Of a stretch of 64,000 nucleotides of DNA, positions 52,088-62,710 are shown piece after piece (the stretch's first letter is position 1; each line of letters starts with the position of its first letter). The stretch covers positions 408,616-472,615 of the forward strand of contig CAJHAA010000001.1 of the NCBI GenBank assembly GCA_904846265.1. The letters run 5' to 3'. The DNA is from Psychrobacter immobilis. Lineage in GTDB: Bacteria; Pseudomonadota; Gammaproteobacteria; Pseudomonadales; Moraxellaceae. The notes beneath the pieces were generated by a model. It ran no database searches, had not been told where the DNA came from, and was given only the letters and a program-made list of their open reading frames with translations. The position numbers and the translations under genes were made by a program.

Positions 52088-54508
52088 ATGGCACTTAAGA
52101 AAACCGAGATTTATTCTACCCTTTGGGCAAGTTGCAATGAGCTACGCGGTGGCATGGATGCCAGCCAATACAAAGACTACGTATTGACCATGCTATTTAT
52201 GAAGTATGTGTCTGATAAATATAAAAACGATGCCTTTGGCGACATCTTAGTACCAGAAGGCGGTAGCTTCGATGATATGATCGCGCTGAAAGGTGACAAA
52301 GAAATTGGCGAAAAGGTTGATAAGATTATCGCTAAGCTGGCTGAAGCCAACGGTCTGCGCGGTGTCATTGATGTTGCTGACTTTAACGATGAAGAAAAGC
52401 TCGGTACAGGCAAAGAGCATGTCGATCGCTTGTCTAAGCTGATTGGTATTTTTGAAGGATTGGATTTATCAGGCAACCGTGCTGATGGTGATGACCTGCT
52501 GGGCGATGCTTACGAGTATCTGATGCGCCACTTTGCAACCGAATCTGGCAAATCAAAGGGGCAGTTTTATACGCCATCGGAAGTGTCACGTATTTTGGCG
52601 AAGATTATTGGTGTAGATGACAATACACCACAGGACGCGACCGTATACGACCCTGCGTGTGGCTCAGGCTCGCTGCTACTAAAAGTTAGTGATGAAGCGC
52701 CACGCGGCTTGACGATCTATGGTCAAGAGATGGACTTTGCCACTACCGCACTTGCGAAAATGAATATGATATTGCATGGGGCAACAGGTGCAGATATCTA
52801 CAAAGGCAATACGCTATCCTCACCGCACTTTGTAGAAGGCAGTCAGCTTAAGACCTTTGATTTTATCGTGGCAAACCCGCCTTTTAGTAATAAAAACTGG
52901 ACCAGTGGTTTAAACCCAGAGTCGGATGAGTTTGACCGCTTTACTTGGGGTATTCCGCCTGAGAAGAACGGTGATTATGCTTTTCTGCTACATATCATCA
53001 AAAGCCTAAAAAGCACGGGCGTTGGCGCAGTGATTCTACCCCATGGCGTCCTGTTCCGTGGCAACGCCGAAGCACATATCCGCCAGAACCTCATCAAGCA
53101 AGGCTATATCAAAGGTATCATCGGCTTGCCAGCCAACCTTTTCTACGGTACGGGCATCCCTGCTTGTGTCATCGTGATAGATAAAAATACTGCAGAGAGT
53201 CGAGCAAAAGGTGACGCGGGTCTGTTTATGATCGATGCCAGCCGCGGCTACATGAAAGATGGCAATAAAAACCGCTTACGTAGCCAAGACATTCACAAAA
53301 TCGTCGATGTTTTTAATTCTCAAATCAATCTAACAGGCTATAGCCGAATGGTTGAATTAGATGAAATCATTGATAACGACTATAACTTAAACATTCCTCG
53401 CTATATCGATGCCAGTGTTGATGAAGATCAGCATGACTTGACCGCGCATTTAAAAGGCGGCATTCCTGTCGCAGATATCGACTCCTTAGAGTCTTATTGG
53501 CAGGTATTACCTAACTTACGCAAGACGCTATTCTCTGACATGAGAGACGGTTACCGCGAGTGTCTCGTGGCATCGACTGAGGTCAAAGCAGCGGTATTGG
53601 CTCATCCTGAATTTATTGCCTTTGCTGAGCAAAGCCTAACGCCATTCAACGACTGGTGGCAAGCCATAAAGCTGAGTGAAATAACCAAAGGCGATAGACC
53701 TAAAGCCCTTATTCATAGAATCAGTGAAGACTTGCTACAACGCTACGAGGTAGCGCCCCTTCTCGATAAATATGATATCTATCAAATCTTGATGGACTAC
53801 TGGAGTGAGAGCTTGCAGGACGACATCTATGCGATTAGCCAAGATGGCTGGACTATCGGCAGTCAGCTACGCAAGCTGGTCGTGGCTAAAGGTGAAAAGC
53901 TTAAAGAAGAGCCTGACCTGATTATTAATAAGGTCAAATATAAAGCCGAGCTGATCCCGCCAGCGCTCATCATCGATCGCTACTATAACGATGAACAAGC
54001 CCATATCGATGCGCTACAGGCTGAGCTAGATACTGCCTCAAGTACCATAGCTGACTATACGGAAGAGCATGGAGATGAAGACGGCTTGCTAGCAGATGCT
54101 GCTAACGACAAAGGCAGCTTTAATAAGTCGAGCGTCAATGCACGTCTCAAGCTCGCCACCGATAGCGAAGAAATCACTGCTTTAAAACAACTGCTGACGT
54201 ATTTCGATGCAGAAGCCAATGCCAAGAAATCACTAAAAGAAGCACAAGAGGCGTTAGATCTGGCGGTATTTAAGCACTACCCGACTTTAGATGACGCAGC
54301 CATCAAGACGCTACTCATCAAGGACAAATGGCACGCTACGCTACAAGGGCGTATCGAAGATGAGATTGAGCGTATCACTGCTCAGCTTGCTAACCGTATC
54401 AAGGAGCTGGATGAGCGTTATGCTGAGCCTTTATCGCAAATCGTCGATGAGGTGGAGACATTAAGCCAAAAAGTACAAGCGCATCTGCAAGCGATGGGAG
54501 TGGCGTAA
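52088..54508 (+). CDS. hsdM: Type I restriction-modification methyltransferase HsdM
   Basis: This is an 806-residue N6-adenine methyltransferase. An HsdM N-terminal helical domain (residues ~5-150) precedes the catalytic domain with motif I DPACGSGSLLLK, motif IV NPPF (in DFIVANPPFSNKNW) and other conserved blocks through ~480. A C-terminal extension of about 300 residues, rich in charged helices, makes it longer than typical EcoKI-type HsdM (about 530). It methylates one adenine per strand in complex with HsdS and also serves in restriction. The stop TAA shares its last base with the hsdS ATG. Confidence 0.95.
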   Translation: MALKKTEIYSTLWASCNELRGGMDASQYKDYVLTMLFMKYVSDKYKNDAFGDILVPEGGSFDDMIALKGDKEIGEKVDKIIAKLAEANGLRGVIDVADFNDEEKLGTGKEHVDRLSKLIGIFEGLDLSGNRADGDDLLGDAYEYLMRHFATESGKSKGQFYTPSEVSRILAKIIGVDDNTPQDATVYDPACGSGSLLLKVSDEAPRGLTIYGQEMDFATTALAKMNMILHGATGADIYKGNTLSSPHFVEGSQLKTFDFIVANPPFSNKNWTSGLNPESDEFDRFTWGIPPEKNGDYAFLLHIIKSLKSTGVGAVILPHGVLFRGNAEAHIRQNLIKQGYIKGIIGLPANLFYGTGIPACVIVIDKNTAESRAKGDAGLFMIDASRGYMKDGNKNRLRSQDIHKIVDVFNSQINLTGYSRMVELDEIIDNDYNLNIPRYIDASVDEDQHDLTAHLKGGIPVADIDSLESYWQVLPNLRKTLFSDMRDGYRECLVASTEVKAAVLAHPEFIAFAEQSLTPFNDWWQAIKLSEITKGDRPKALIHRISEDLLQRYEVAPLLDKYDIYQILMDYWSESLQDDIYAISQDGWTIGSQLRKLVVAKGEKLKEEPDLIINKVKYKAELIPPALIIDRYYNDEQAHIDALQAELDTASSTIADYTEEHGDEDGLLADAANDKGSFNKSSVNARLKLATDSEEITALKQLLTYFDAEANAKKSLKEAQEALDLAVFKHYPTLDDAAIKTLLIKDKWHATLQGRIEDEIERITAQLANRIKELDERYAEPLSQIVDEVETLSQKVQAHLQAMGVA

Positions 54509-55830
54509 TGAGTGAGGTTAAAATACCTGAGGGTTATAAACAGACGGAGGTTGGTGTGATTCCTGAGGATTGGAGAGTATCGAATATAAAAAACATCTCA
54601 CTCTTGCCTACTCAAAACGGATTATTCTATGAACCTCAAAGAAAAGGAAAAGGTGTTCCACTAATTAATGTTAGTGACATGTATAAGTCTGCGCCAATAA
54701 ACGTGAGTTTACTAGAACTGTTTGACGCGACATCAAATGAAATTAGTGTTTTTAAAGTTAATAGTGGAGACTTGTTTTTTACAAGGTCTTCTATTGTTCC
54801 TAGTGGAATCGCATTTTGCAATATATTTGAATCGAAACGTAATGATGTTGTTTTTGATAGCCACTTAATACGAGTTCAACCAAATAACAATCTTATAGAT
54901 TCAAGGTATTTATATTTAAACTGTATATCTCAACATGCTCGAACAGCTTTAATTTCAGAAGCTAAAACAGCAACAATGACAACTATTGATCAAGCTGCAA
55001 TTAATCGTTGTCCTGTATTAATACCACCTAGAAAAGAACAAACCGCAATCGCCACTACCCTATCTGATGTCGATAATTTAATCCAGTCACTAGAAAAGCT
55101 GATTGCCAAAAAAGAAGCCATTAAAACTGGCACGATGCAACAGCTACTTACAGGCAAAACACGCTTGCCTGAGTTTGCCACTCGTGAAGATGGTAGTGTT
55201 AAAGGATTTAAACAGACCGAGTTGGGGCGGATTCCTAAGGATTGGGATGTTGACTTCATCAAAAACGTATTAAAAATTACAACAGGTGATAAAAATACCC
55301 AAGATAAAATTGATACTGGTAAATACCCCTTTTTCGTACGTTCAAAAACTATTGAACGAATAAATACTTACTCCTTTGATGGTGAAGCTGTTTTAACTGC
55401 CGGTGATGGTGTTGGTACTGGCAAAATTTATCATTATATCAATGGAAAATTTGATTATCATCAAAGAGTCTATTTGATGTATGACTTTGGCGATAAGCTT
55501 GATGGGTATTATTTCTATCTATATTTCAGCAATAATTTTTATGATCGGATTATGTCTATGACAGCTAAATCCTCAGTCGATTCTGTTCGTCGTGAAATGA
55601 TTGCTGACATGCAAATTACTATACCCTCTAAACCAGAGCAAACCGCCATCGCCACTATCCTCTCTGATATGGATGCCGAGATTCAAGCACTGCAGCAGCG
55701 CTTGGGGAAAACCAAAGACATCAAGCAAGGCATGATGCAGCAGCTGTTGACTGGCAAGGTGCGGTTGCTAGATTCATCTGCTAAGTCAGACACCCAAACG
55801 TTAGCTAGTAAAGGCGAGCTGCAAGCATGA
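54508..55830 (+). CDS. hsdS: Type I specificity subunit HsdS
   Basis: This is a 440-residue specificity subunit with two target-recognition domains, each preceded by GYKQTEVGVIPEDW or GFKQTELGRIPKDW and followed by coiled-coil helices (AIATTLSDVDNLIQSLEKL; AIATILSDMDAEIQALQQRL) and MQQLLTGK. Each TRD recognises one half of the bipartite target. The repeats make the gene prone to TRD exchange by recombination. It overlaps hsdM by one base and the first DUF262 gene by four bases. The target site cannot be read from sequence. Confidence 0.95.
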   Translation: MSEVKIPEGYKQTEVGVIPEDWRVSNIKNISLLPTQNGLFYEPQRKGKGVPLINVSDMYKSAPINVSLLELFDATSNEISVFKVNSGDLFFTRSSIVPSGIAFCNIFESKRNDVVFDSHLIRVQPNNNLIDSRYLYLNCISQHARTALISEAKTATMTTIDQAAINRCPVLIPPRKEQTAIATTLSDVDNLIQSLEKLIAKKEAIKTGTMQQLLTGKTRLPEFATREDGSVKGFKQTELGRIPKDWDVDFIKNVLKITTGDKNTQDKIDTGKYPFFVRSKTIERINTYSFDGEAVLTAGDGVGTGKIYHYINGKFDYHQRVYLMYDFGDKLDGYYFYLYFSNNFYDRIMSMTAKSSVDSVRREMIADMQITIPSKPEQTAIATILSDMDAEIQALQQRLGKTKDIKQGMMQQLLTGKVRLLDSSAKSDTQTLASKGELQA

Positions 55831-57359
55831 GTGACTCCACAACCTTAGAGCATGAAACTATCGTCTCCGTAGCCGACCTGCTGAATGAAAGCCGCCTAAC
55901 TATCCCTGAGTATCAGCGCCCCTACAAATGGGATCAGCACAATATCGCTAGTTTATTCAACGATATCAAAACCCAAAGCGACAAGCCCGCCTATCGACTG
56001 GGCACTATCGTACTGCATAGATCTGAAAACGATGAGGGCAACGTTGTTCTTAATATCGTCGATGGTCAGCAGCGCACATTGACACTGATGCTGACGGTCA
56101 TGGCAATTATCAAACATTATCATCTTGATGACTCAACTCAGCCTGAATCTGAGCAAACGATTCGCGAGGTATTAGGTAATCTTACTCAGAGCGTACCAAA
56201 GCTGGCTGAACGGCAAAAGTTTGCCAGTGATATCTCTGTCTATAATCTGCATACAAACTTTCAAGAGATACTACGCATTATCAGCCGTGGAGAGCTGAGT
56301 ACCGACCATATCGACTTTTTGCTACATAAGTGTCAAGTCGTCATCTTTATCTTAGAAGATGAGTCAGAAGCGTTTCAGTTTTTTGACTCACAGAACTCCC
56401 GCGGCAAAGAGCTTTATCCGCATGACTTGCTTAAGGCTTTTCATTTGCGTGAGTTTGATACCGATGATCAGGAACTAAAAGCTAAGACGGTAGCGTATTG
56501 GGAAAAATTAGATGATGACAAGCTAGCGAAGTTATTCGCCCATCACTTGTTTAGAATCAAACATTGGTCGCAGCGTAAGTCTGCTCGTTCTTTTACCAAA
56601 AATCATATCGATGTCTTTAAAGGAATTAACTTAGATAAAGACCATCTACCTCCGTACGCTCAAACCCTGCTTATCACTAAGCACTATATTGATCAATATA
56701 ACGCCAGCTCGGACCGAGTTATTGATAAGCAAATCATGCCTTACCCTTTTCAGCTTGATCAAACCATTGTTAATGGGCAGCGATTTTTTGATATGGTTCA
56801 GCACTATCACACTTTGATCAAACAGATAAAACAAGCGCCCGTTTATGATGCTACTCTCCGTAAGTTAAAGGACACAGACTGCCACGCCATTATGGATACT
56901 GATAGTAGCTGCTGTTCCGTTGTGTTGAGCAATCACACTTTGAATACGCGAGCTTCTGCCATTATCCATACGCTTAATACTTATAGCGAAGGCCACAGAA
57001 AAGGCGATAAATATAGCCGTAATTTATTCGATAACGCATTGATTTATTATATTGATAAATTCGGTACGCAGGATTTGTCGCAAGCTATTGAGGCTATATT
57101 CATTTGGGCTTATAGCATGCGCTTGACTGAGTACGCAGTTAGGCTATCTACGCTGGATAATACTGCCAAAAGTTATGATGGGATATTTAGAATTATTCAA
57201 CAATCTATCTCTGCTAAAGAGATTTTAGTTACCAACAAACTTTCTATCAATAAAACAGCTGTTGATAAAAATAATAAACCAATTAATGAAGATGCTGATA
57301 GTGCAAGTAAACACTATAAAATCTATAAACTATTTAAGCATCTAAACTATTTAGTTTAA
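55827..57359 (+). CDS. DUF262 protein without HNH domain
   Basis: This is a 510-residue DUF262 protein. It has the GmrS-like motifs LTIPEYQRPYKW and IVDGQQRTLTLML, plus FQFFDSQNSRGKELYPHDLLKAFHL. DUF262 is a ParB-like NTP-binding fold. No DUF1524 HNH motif can be found in the C-terminal part. It is coupled to hsdS by an ATGA overlap, so it is expressed as part of the restriction operon. A GmrSD-like restriction activity against modified phage DNA would need the HNH domain of the next protein. Confidence 0.87.
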   Translation: MSDSTTLEHETIVSVADLLNESRLTIPEYQRPYKWDQHNIASLFNDIKTQSDKPAYRLGTIVLHRSENDEGNVVLNIVDGQQRTLTLMLTVMAIIKHYHLDDSTQPESEQTIREVLGNLTQSVPKLAERQKFASDISVYNLHTNFQEILRIISRGELSTDHIDFLLHKCQVVIFILEDESEAFQFFDSQNSRGKELYPHDLLKAFHLREFDTDDQELKAKTVAYWEKLDDDKLAKLFAHHLFRIKHWSQRKSARSFTKNHIDVFKGINLDKDHLPPYAQTLLITKHYIDQYNASSDRVIDKQIMPYPFQLDQTIVNGQRFFDMVQHYHTLIKQIKQAPVYDATLRKLKDTDCHAIMDTDSSCCSVVLSNHTLNTRASAIIHTLNTYSEGHRKGDKYSRNLFDNALIYYIDKFGTQDLSQAIEAIFIWAYSMRLTEYAVRLSTLDNTAKSYDGIFRIIQQSISAKEILVTNKLSINKTAVDKNNKPINEDADSASKHYKIYKLFKHLNYLV

Positions 57360-57395
57360 TGATTATTTGAGCTAAATTTTTCTAGGACTTATGAC

Positions 57396-59543
57396 ATGAC
57401 AGAACCATCAGTACTCTCACTAAACCTACAACAGCTACTTACAGAGCACTCATACCTGATTCCTATGTATCAGCGCAACTATGCTTGGGGTAAGGGTGAG
57501 ATTCAAGCGCTCATTGATGACGTGCTAGATGCTTGTCAAAAAGACGCTCCTTATTATATAGGTACTCTTGTTGTGTTTAAAAGAAAGGATGGCACACTAG
57601 AAGTCATAGACGGTCAACAGAGGCTGACTACACTTACCCTTCTAGCCCTATGTTTAGATAACAATGAGAACTCTAATTGTGCCCAATATTTACTAGACTT
57701 TAAAAAACCTAATATATATTTTGAAAGTCGTCCTCAATCACACGAAACTCTTCAGCTACTTTTTGATGGTACGCAAGAAACAGATTTAAAGTATGAGAGC
57801 CTAAATGGAGCTATTTTAGATGGTTTTAAAATAATAAAAGAGGTCTTACAACAGTCTTTCAAAATAGATGATAAGACTAAAAGCTCTAAAATAACTCTGA
57901 ATCAATTCTGTACATATCTATTTGAAAAAGTACTAATAGCTCAAGTACCTGTACCTGAGGAAACAGACCTAAACCATTATTTTGAAGTGATGAATAACCG
58001 AGGTGAACAGTTAGAAAAGCATGAAATTATAAAGGCGCGGTTGTTATCAATTATTGAAGAAGCGAAGGAAAAGGATATAGAAACTGATGATAAAAAATTA
58101 GCTAAAGCCCTAATTCATGATGTTTGGGAAGCCTGCGCCAACATGAATAAGTATGTGCAGTATGGTTTTAATACTAGCCTACGCACAGCTATATTTTCAG
58201 GGGGATGGAATAATCTTACAGCGATGAAATTCCAAGATCTATTAGCGCATTATAAAAATAATGCAGAAGATGAAGCACTTAAGCAAAGCAACCTAAATCA
58301 GAAAGTTGCTAACCCTATTAAAGGTGAAACGGCTAACTCAAGTTTATCATTACACAAAATTTTATTTGATAAAGACACGGTTATTCCTCCTAACCCTAAA
58401 GACAAAAATAAGAACAAAGATGATGACAGTGAGATTTATTACAGCGTAGTCAATTTTCCAAACTTCTTATTGCATGTTCTAAAGATTATGCTAAATACAG
58501 ATGGCGAATTAGTAGACATCTCACTAGATGATAAGCAGTTGTTACCACAGTTTGAAAAATATATTATAGGTAGGGATGTAGCAGAACCCTATGAGCAGAC
58601 TACAAAATTTATTTATGCTTTACTTAAAACTAAGTTCTTATTTGATAAATACGTGATCAAGCGTAAACCACTTGATGATAAGCATTGGTCATTAGAAAAA
58701 TTAGAAAAAAGAGGCAAAGACCGCCCTCTAGATTTTTATAACAGTTTTGAAGATGAGAAAACTAATAAAAAACTGATAATGTTGCAGAGCGTTTTTCACG
58801 TGTCAGCGCCAACCATGAACTATAAGCATTGGTTGAATGCTAGCCTGTACTATCTACATAACAGCTTTAAAGAAAGTTATGACTTGAATGGTAAACAAGT
58901 TATTAACGGTGACAAGTATATCCAATATCTAGAAGGACTTGCTCGTGCATTTATGTTAAGACTCTATTTAACTAATGAACGAGATAATTATCACCAAATC
59001 ATTTATCAAACCTCAGACTTTAATCAAGTCCTATCTAAAGATACTGACGATAATTTGAATCCTGATAGTTTACGTACACATATTAGGCATTATCTTAGGT
59101 ATGGCAATATTCGTAATATCTTCGTATTTAATTATTTAGATTATTTGCTTTGGAAAAAGGGTAACGGGCCTAAATTTATATTTACTGCTCGAAGCTCTAT
59201 AGAACACTTTTACCCTCAAAATAAACGAGATGATAAACTTTTTATAGATGATAAAAATACAGAAGATACGCTACTTCATTCGTTTGGCAATTTGTGTTTG
59301 ATTAGTCATAGCCTTAACTCGCGAGTAAGCAATGATATGCCTGAAGTAAAGGTGAAATATTTTTCAGATGGTAGAGATATTGAAAATGGGCAAATTGATA
59401 GCTTAAAACTACTTAAAATGGTTGAATACACTAAAAATAAAAAAGAAATATGGGATAAAACAATGATCCAAACTCATGAAGATGAAATGTTAGAGATTTT
59501 GATGCAAGGTCTTAATCTAATTTCAGAGGACGCTGAATCATGA
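57396..59543 (+). CDS. DUF262-DUF1524 protein (GmrSD-like)
   Basis: This is a 715-residue protein with an N-terminal DUF262 domain (YLIPMYQRNYAWGKGE, VIDGQQRLTTLTLLAL, FEVMNNRGEQLEKHEIIKARLL) and a C-terminal DUF1524 HNH-type region (SIEHFYPQ...FGNLCLISHSLNSRVSN). That domain pair is found in GmrSD, a type IV restriction enzyme against glucosylated hydroxymethylcytosine DNA. The gene is AT-richer than hsdM and hsdR, is separated from the gene before by 36 bases, and overlaps hsdR by four bases, as if it had been inserted into the operon. Target modification is unknown. Confidence 0.87.
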   Translation: MTEPSVLSLNLQQLLTEHSYLIPMYQRNYAWGKGEIQALIDDVLDACQKDAPYYIGTLVVFKRKDGTLEVIDGQQRLTTLTLLALCLDNNENSNCAQYLLDFKKPNIYFESRPQSHETLQLLFDGTQETDLKYESLNGAILDGFKIIKEVLQQSFKIDDKTKSSKITLNQFCTYLFEKVLIAQVPVPEETDLNHYFEVMNNRGEQLEKHEIIKARLLSIIEEAKEKDIETDDKKLAKALIHDVWEACANMNKYVQYGFNTSLRTAIFSGGWNNLTAMKFQDLLAHYKNNAEDEALKQSNLNQKVANPIKGETANSSLSLHKILFDKDTVIPPNPKDKNKNKDDDSEIYYSVVNFPNFLLHVLKIMLNTDGELVDISLDDKQLLPQFEKYIIGRDVAEPYEQTTKFIYALLKTKFLFDKYVIKRKPLDDKHWSLEKLEKRGKDRPLDFYNSFEDEKTNKKLIMLQSVFHVSAPTMNYKHWLNASLYYLHNSFKESYDLNGKQVINGDKYIQYLEGLARAFMLRLYLTNERDNYHQIIYQTSDFNQVLSKDTDDNLNPDSLRTHIRHYLRYGNIRNIFVFNYLDYLLWKKGNGPKFIFTARSSIEHFYPQNKRDDKLFIDDKNTEDTLLHSFGNLCLISHSLNSRVSNDMPEVKVKYFSDGRDIENGQIDSLKLLKMVEYTKNKKEIWDKTMIQTHEDEMLEILMQGLNLISEDAES

Positions 59544-62500
59544 GTAACGTCACTGACATAGAAAGACTCACACAAAACCGTGTCGTACGATTCTTTACCG
59601 ACACACTAGGCTACCGTTATCTAGGCGACTTCAAAGACCGACCTAATAACAAAAACATTGAGTCCGAGATTTTAGCGGCGTGGCTAAGCTCACGTAACGT
59701 CAGCCGTACGCTGCAAAATAGAGCCATAAACGCTCTAGAAAAAGCAGCCGCTATAGGCAGTGGCGTTAAATTATACGATGCCAATAAAAAGGTCTATGAA
59801 CTACTGCGCTATGGCATTAAAGAAAAAGAAGGTACTGGTGATCATAAAGAGACCGTCTGGTTGATTGATTGGGACAACATAGAGGTCAATGACTTTGCCA
59901 TTGCCGAAGAAGTCTCCATCAATGGCGAAAATAAAAAACGTCCCGATATTGTCCTTTATGTCAACGGTATTGCACTGGGCGTGATCGAGCTTAAACGCTC
60001 AACCATCAACGTCACCGAAGGCATTCATCAGAACCTAGACAACCAAAAGAAAGAATTTATTCGCAGCTTCTTTAGCACTATTCAATTGGTTATGGCAGGT
60101 AATGATACCCAAGGTTTACGCTATGGCACGATCGAAACGCCTGAGAAGTATTATTTAGAATGGAAAGAAGCCAACCCCAATCATACGCCCCAGTCTGATT
60201 CTAGCGTACCGACGCATCTTACTTTAGCAAACGCTAACTTCACCGATCAGCCCTTAGACTTCCATCTATATCATATGTGCAATAAGCACCGATTTTTAGA
60301 CATCATCAATAACTTCATTGTTTTTGATTCGGGTGTCAAAAAGACTTGCCGACACAATCAGTATTTCGGGATACAGGCGGCAAAAAAACACATTGCTCAG
60401 CGCAAGGATGGGATTGTTTGGCATACCCAAGGCTCAGGCAAAAGCTTGACCATGGTTTGGCTGGCTAAATGGATACGGGAGAATGTTACCAATAGCCGTG
60501 TACTCATTATTACTGACCGTACCGAGCTTGATGAACAAATTGAGAAGGTCTTTTTTGGTGTCGATGAATCAATATATCGCACCAAGAGCGGTGCTGATCT
60601 TATTAGCCAGTTAAATCAGCCTAACCCTTGGTTGCTCTGCTCCTTAGTTCATAAATTTGGTCGCGGCGGTGATGATGATAGCCATGACAGTAAAGACACA
60701 GACGACTTTATAAAGGAAATTCAAGCCAGCTTACCGTCAGACTTTAGCCCTAAGGGCGATTTATTTGTCTTTGTTGATGAGTGTCACCGCACTCAGTCTG
60801 GCAAGCTGCACAGCGCTATGAAGGCATTATTGCCAGAAGCGATGTTTGTCGGTTTTACCGGCACGCCACTACTCAAAAAAGATAAGAAGAAATCTATCGA
60901 AGTATTTGGACCCTTTATTCACACCTACAAGTTCGATGAAGCAGTTGCTGACGGTGTGGTATTGGACCTCCTGTATGAAGCACGTGATATCGATCAACAA
61001 CTTACCTCCTCTAAGAAAGTCGATGAATGGTTCGATGCTCATACTCGTGGCTTAACCAATATTGCTAAAAGCCAGCTTAAGCAAAAATGGGGAACCATGC
61101 AGCGGGTTCTGTCTAGCCAGTCGCGCATAGAGTGCATCGTCAATGACATCTTGCTCGATATGCAGAAAAAGCCAAGGCTTATGGATGGTCATGGCAATGC
61201 CATGCTTGTGTGCAATAGTATTTATCAAGCCTGTAAATCTTATGAGGCCTTTGAGAACTCTTTCTTGAAAGGCAAAGTGGCAATTGTGACCAGTTACTTA
61301 CCGACTGCAGATAGCATCAAAGGTGAAGAAACTGGCGAAGGCATGACAGAGAAGCTTTTTAAATATCGAATCTATCGCAGAATGATTGCTGATTATTATG
61401 ATATCAGCGAACAAGAAGCAGGTTCTAAGGCCGAGGACTTTGAAAAGTCAGTTAAAAAACGCTTCATCGAAGAACCAGGTCAAATGCGCCTACTAATAGT
61501 CGTAGATAAACTACTGACAGGATTCGATGCACCTTCTGCTACTTATCTATATATTGATAAAAAGATGGCTGATCACAATCTTTTTCAGGCCATTTGCCGG
61601 GTTAACAGACTCGATGGTGCAGAAAAAGACTATGGCTATATCATTGATTATCAGGATCTATTTCAGTCTTTAAACAGTACTATCTCTGACTATACGCAAG
61701 GCGCGTTTTCGGAATACGAAGATGAAGATATTGACGGGCTGTTAAAGAATCGATTAACTGCCGCAAAACAAAACCTAGATGATGCCCTAGAGATGGTCAG
61801 AGGACTGTGTGAGCCTGTTAAATACCCTAGAAATACACAAGATTATGGCGCTTACTTTTGTCCTAGCGAGGGCACGACTGAGGCTGAAAAAATAGAACAA
61901 GAACAGCTTAGACTCACCCTGTACAAAAGCGTCTCCAAGCTAATACGTGCTTATGGAAACATTGCCAATGAAATGGCAGAAGCAGGATATAACGATCAGG
62001 AGATCAAACGCATTAAAGACGATGTAAAACACTTTGAGTCCGTGCGAAATAACATCAAGCTTATGAGTGGCGACCATATCGATATGAAAAGCTATGAGCC
62101 GACCATGCGTAGAATGTTAGACACTTATATTCATGCCACACCTAGTGAGACGGTCATCGACTTTGAAGATTTAGGACTTATTGAGCTTATTGTCAATCAA
62201 GGGCCTGAAGCTTTAATCAAAGCCATACCTGAGGATATAGCGAGCAACCCTGAAAACGTCGCAGAGACCATTGAAAACAACGTGCGCAAAACGATTGTCG
62301 ATGAAAACCCCGTCAACCCAAAGTACTACGAGCATATGTCTGCCCTACTCGATGAGCTCATTGAGCTACGCCGACAAAAAGCCATTGCTTACGCTGAGTA
62401 CTTACAAAAAATACGCCAGCTAGCCTCTAAAGTAATCAACCCGACTGGCACAGCAAGTGGTGAAGCATATCCTGAGGCTATTAACACCCCTGCTAAGCGC

Positions 62501-62710
62501 GCACTATATGATAACTTGGATCAGAATGAAGACTTGGCAGATAAAGTAGACGCTGCTATTAGACTCAATAAACAGGCTGATTGCTGGGGTCACCTAATCA
62601 AAGAGCGCAAGATTAAAAACGCGGTGCATCAGGTCATCAAAGAATACGAAGTTGATACTGACATAGAGGAGCTGATTAATTTGGTGAAAGCACAACAGGA
62701 GTATCAGTGA
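59540..62710 (+). CDS. hsdR: Type I restriction subunit HsdR
   Basis: This is a 1056-residue restriction and translocase subunit. The N-terminal nuclease has PD-(D/E)XK residues in KRPDIVLYVN...VIELKRS. The SF2 motor has Walker A HTQGSGKSLTMVW, motif II DECHRTQSGK, motif III GFTGTPLL and LLTGFDAPSATYLYIDKKM. A helical C-terminus binds the methylase. It translocates DNA and cleaves far from the recognition site. The start overlaps the second DUF262 gene and the stop overlaps the metallopeptidase gene. Confidence 0.95.
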   Translation: MSNVTDIERLTQNRVVRFFTDTLGYRYLGDFKDRPNNKNIESEILAAWLSSRNVSRTLQNRAINALEKAAAIGSGVKLYDANKKVYELLRYGIKEKEGTGDHKETVWLIDWDNIEVNDFAIAEEVSINGENKKRPDIVLYVNGIALGVIELKRSTINVTEGIHQNLDNQKKEFIRSFFSTIQLVMAGNDTQGLRYGTIETPEKYYLEWKEANPNHTPQSDSSVPTHLTLANANFTDQPLDFHLYHMCNKHRFLDIINNFIVFDSGVKKTCRHNQYFGIQAAKKHIAQRKDGIVWHTQGSGKSLTMVWLAKWIRENVTNSRVLIITDRTELDEQIEKVFFGVDESIYRTKSGADLISQLNQPNPWLLCSLVHKFGRGGDDDSHDSKDTDDFIKEIQASLPSDFSPKGDLFVFVDECHRTQSGKLHSAMKALLPEAMFVGFTGTPLLKKDKKKSIEVFGPFIHTYKFDEAVADGVVLDLLYEARDIDQQLTSSKKVDEWFDAHTRGLTNIAKSQLKQKWGTMQRVLSSQSRIECIVNDILLDMQKKPRLMDGHGNAMLVCNSIYQACKSYEAFENSFLKGKVAIVTSYLPTADSIKGEETGEGMTEKLFKYRIYRRMIADYYDISEQEAGSKAEDFEKSVKKRFIEEPGQMRLLIVVDKLLTGFDAPSATYLYIDKKMADHNLFQAICRVNRLDGAEKDYGYIIDYQDLFQSLNSTISDYTQGAFSEYEDEDIDGLLKNRLTAAKQNLDDALEMVRGLCEPVKYPRNTQDYGAYFCPSEGTTEAEKIEQEQLRLTLYKSVSKLIRAYGNIANEMAEAGYNDQEIKRIKDDVKHFESVRNNIKLMSGDHIDMKSYEPTMRRMLDTYIHATPSETVIDFEDLGLIELIVNQGPEALIKAIPEDIASNPENVAETIENNVRKTIVDENPVNPKYYEHMSALLDELIELRRQKAIAYAEYLQKIRQLASKVINPTGTASGEAYPEAINTPAKRALYDNLDQNEDLADKVDAAIRLNKQADCWGHLIKERKIKNAVHQVIKEYEVDTDIEELINLVKAQQEYQ

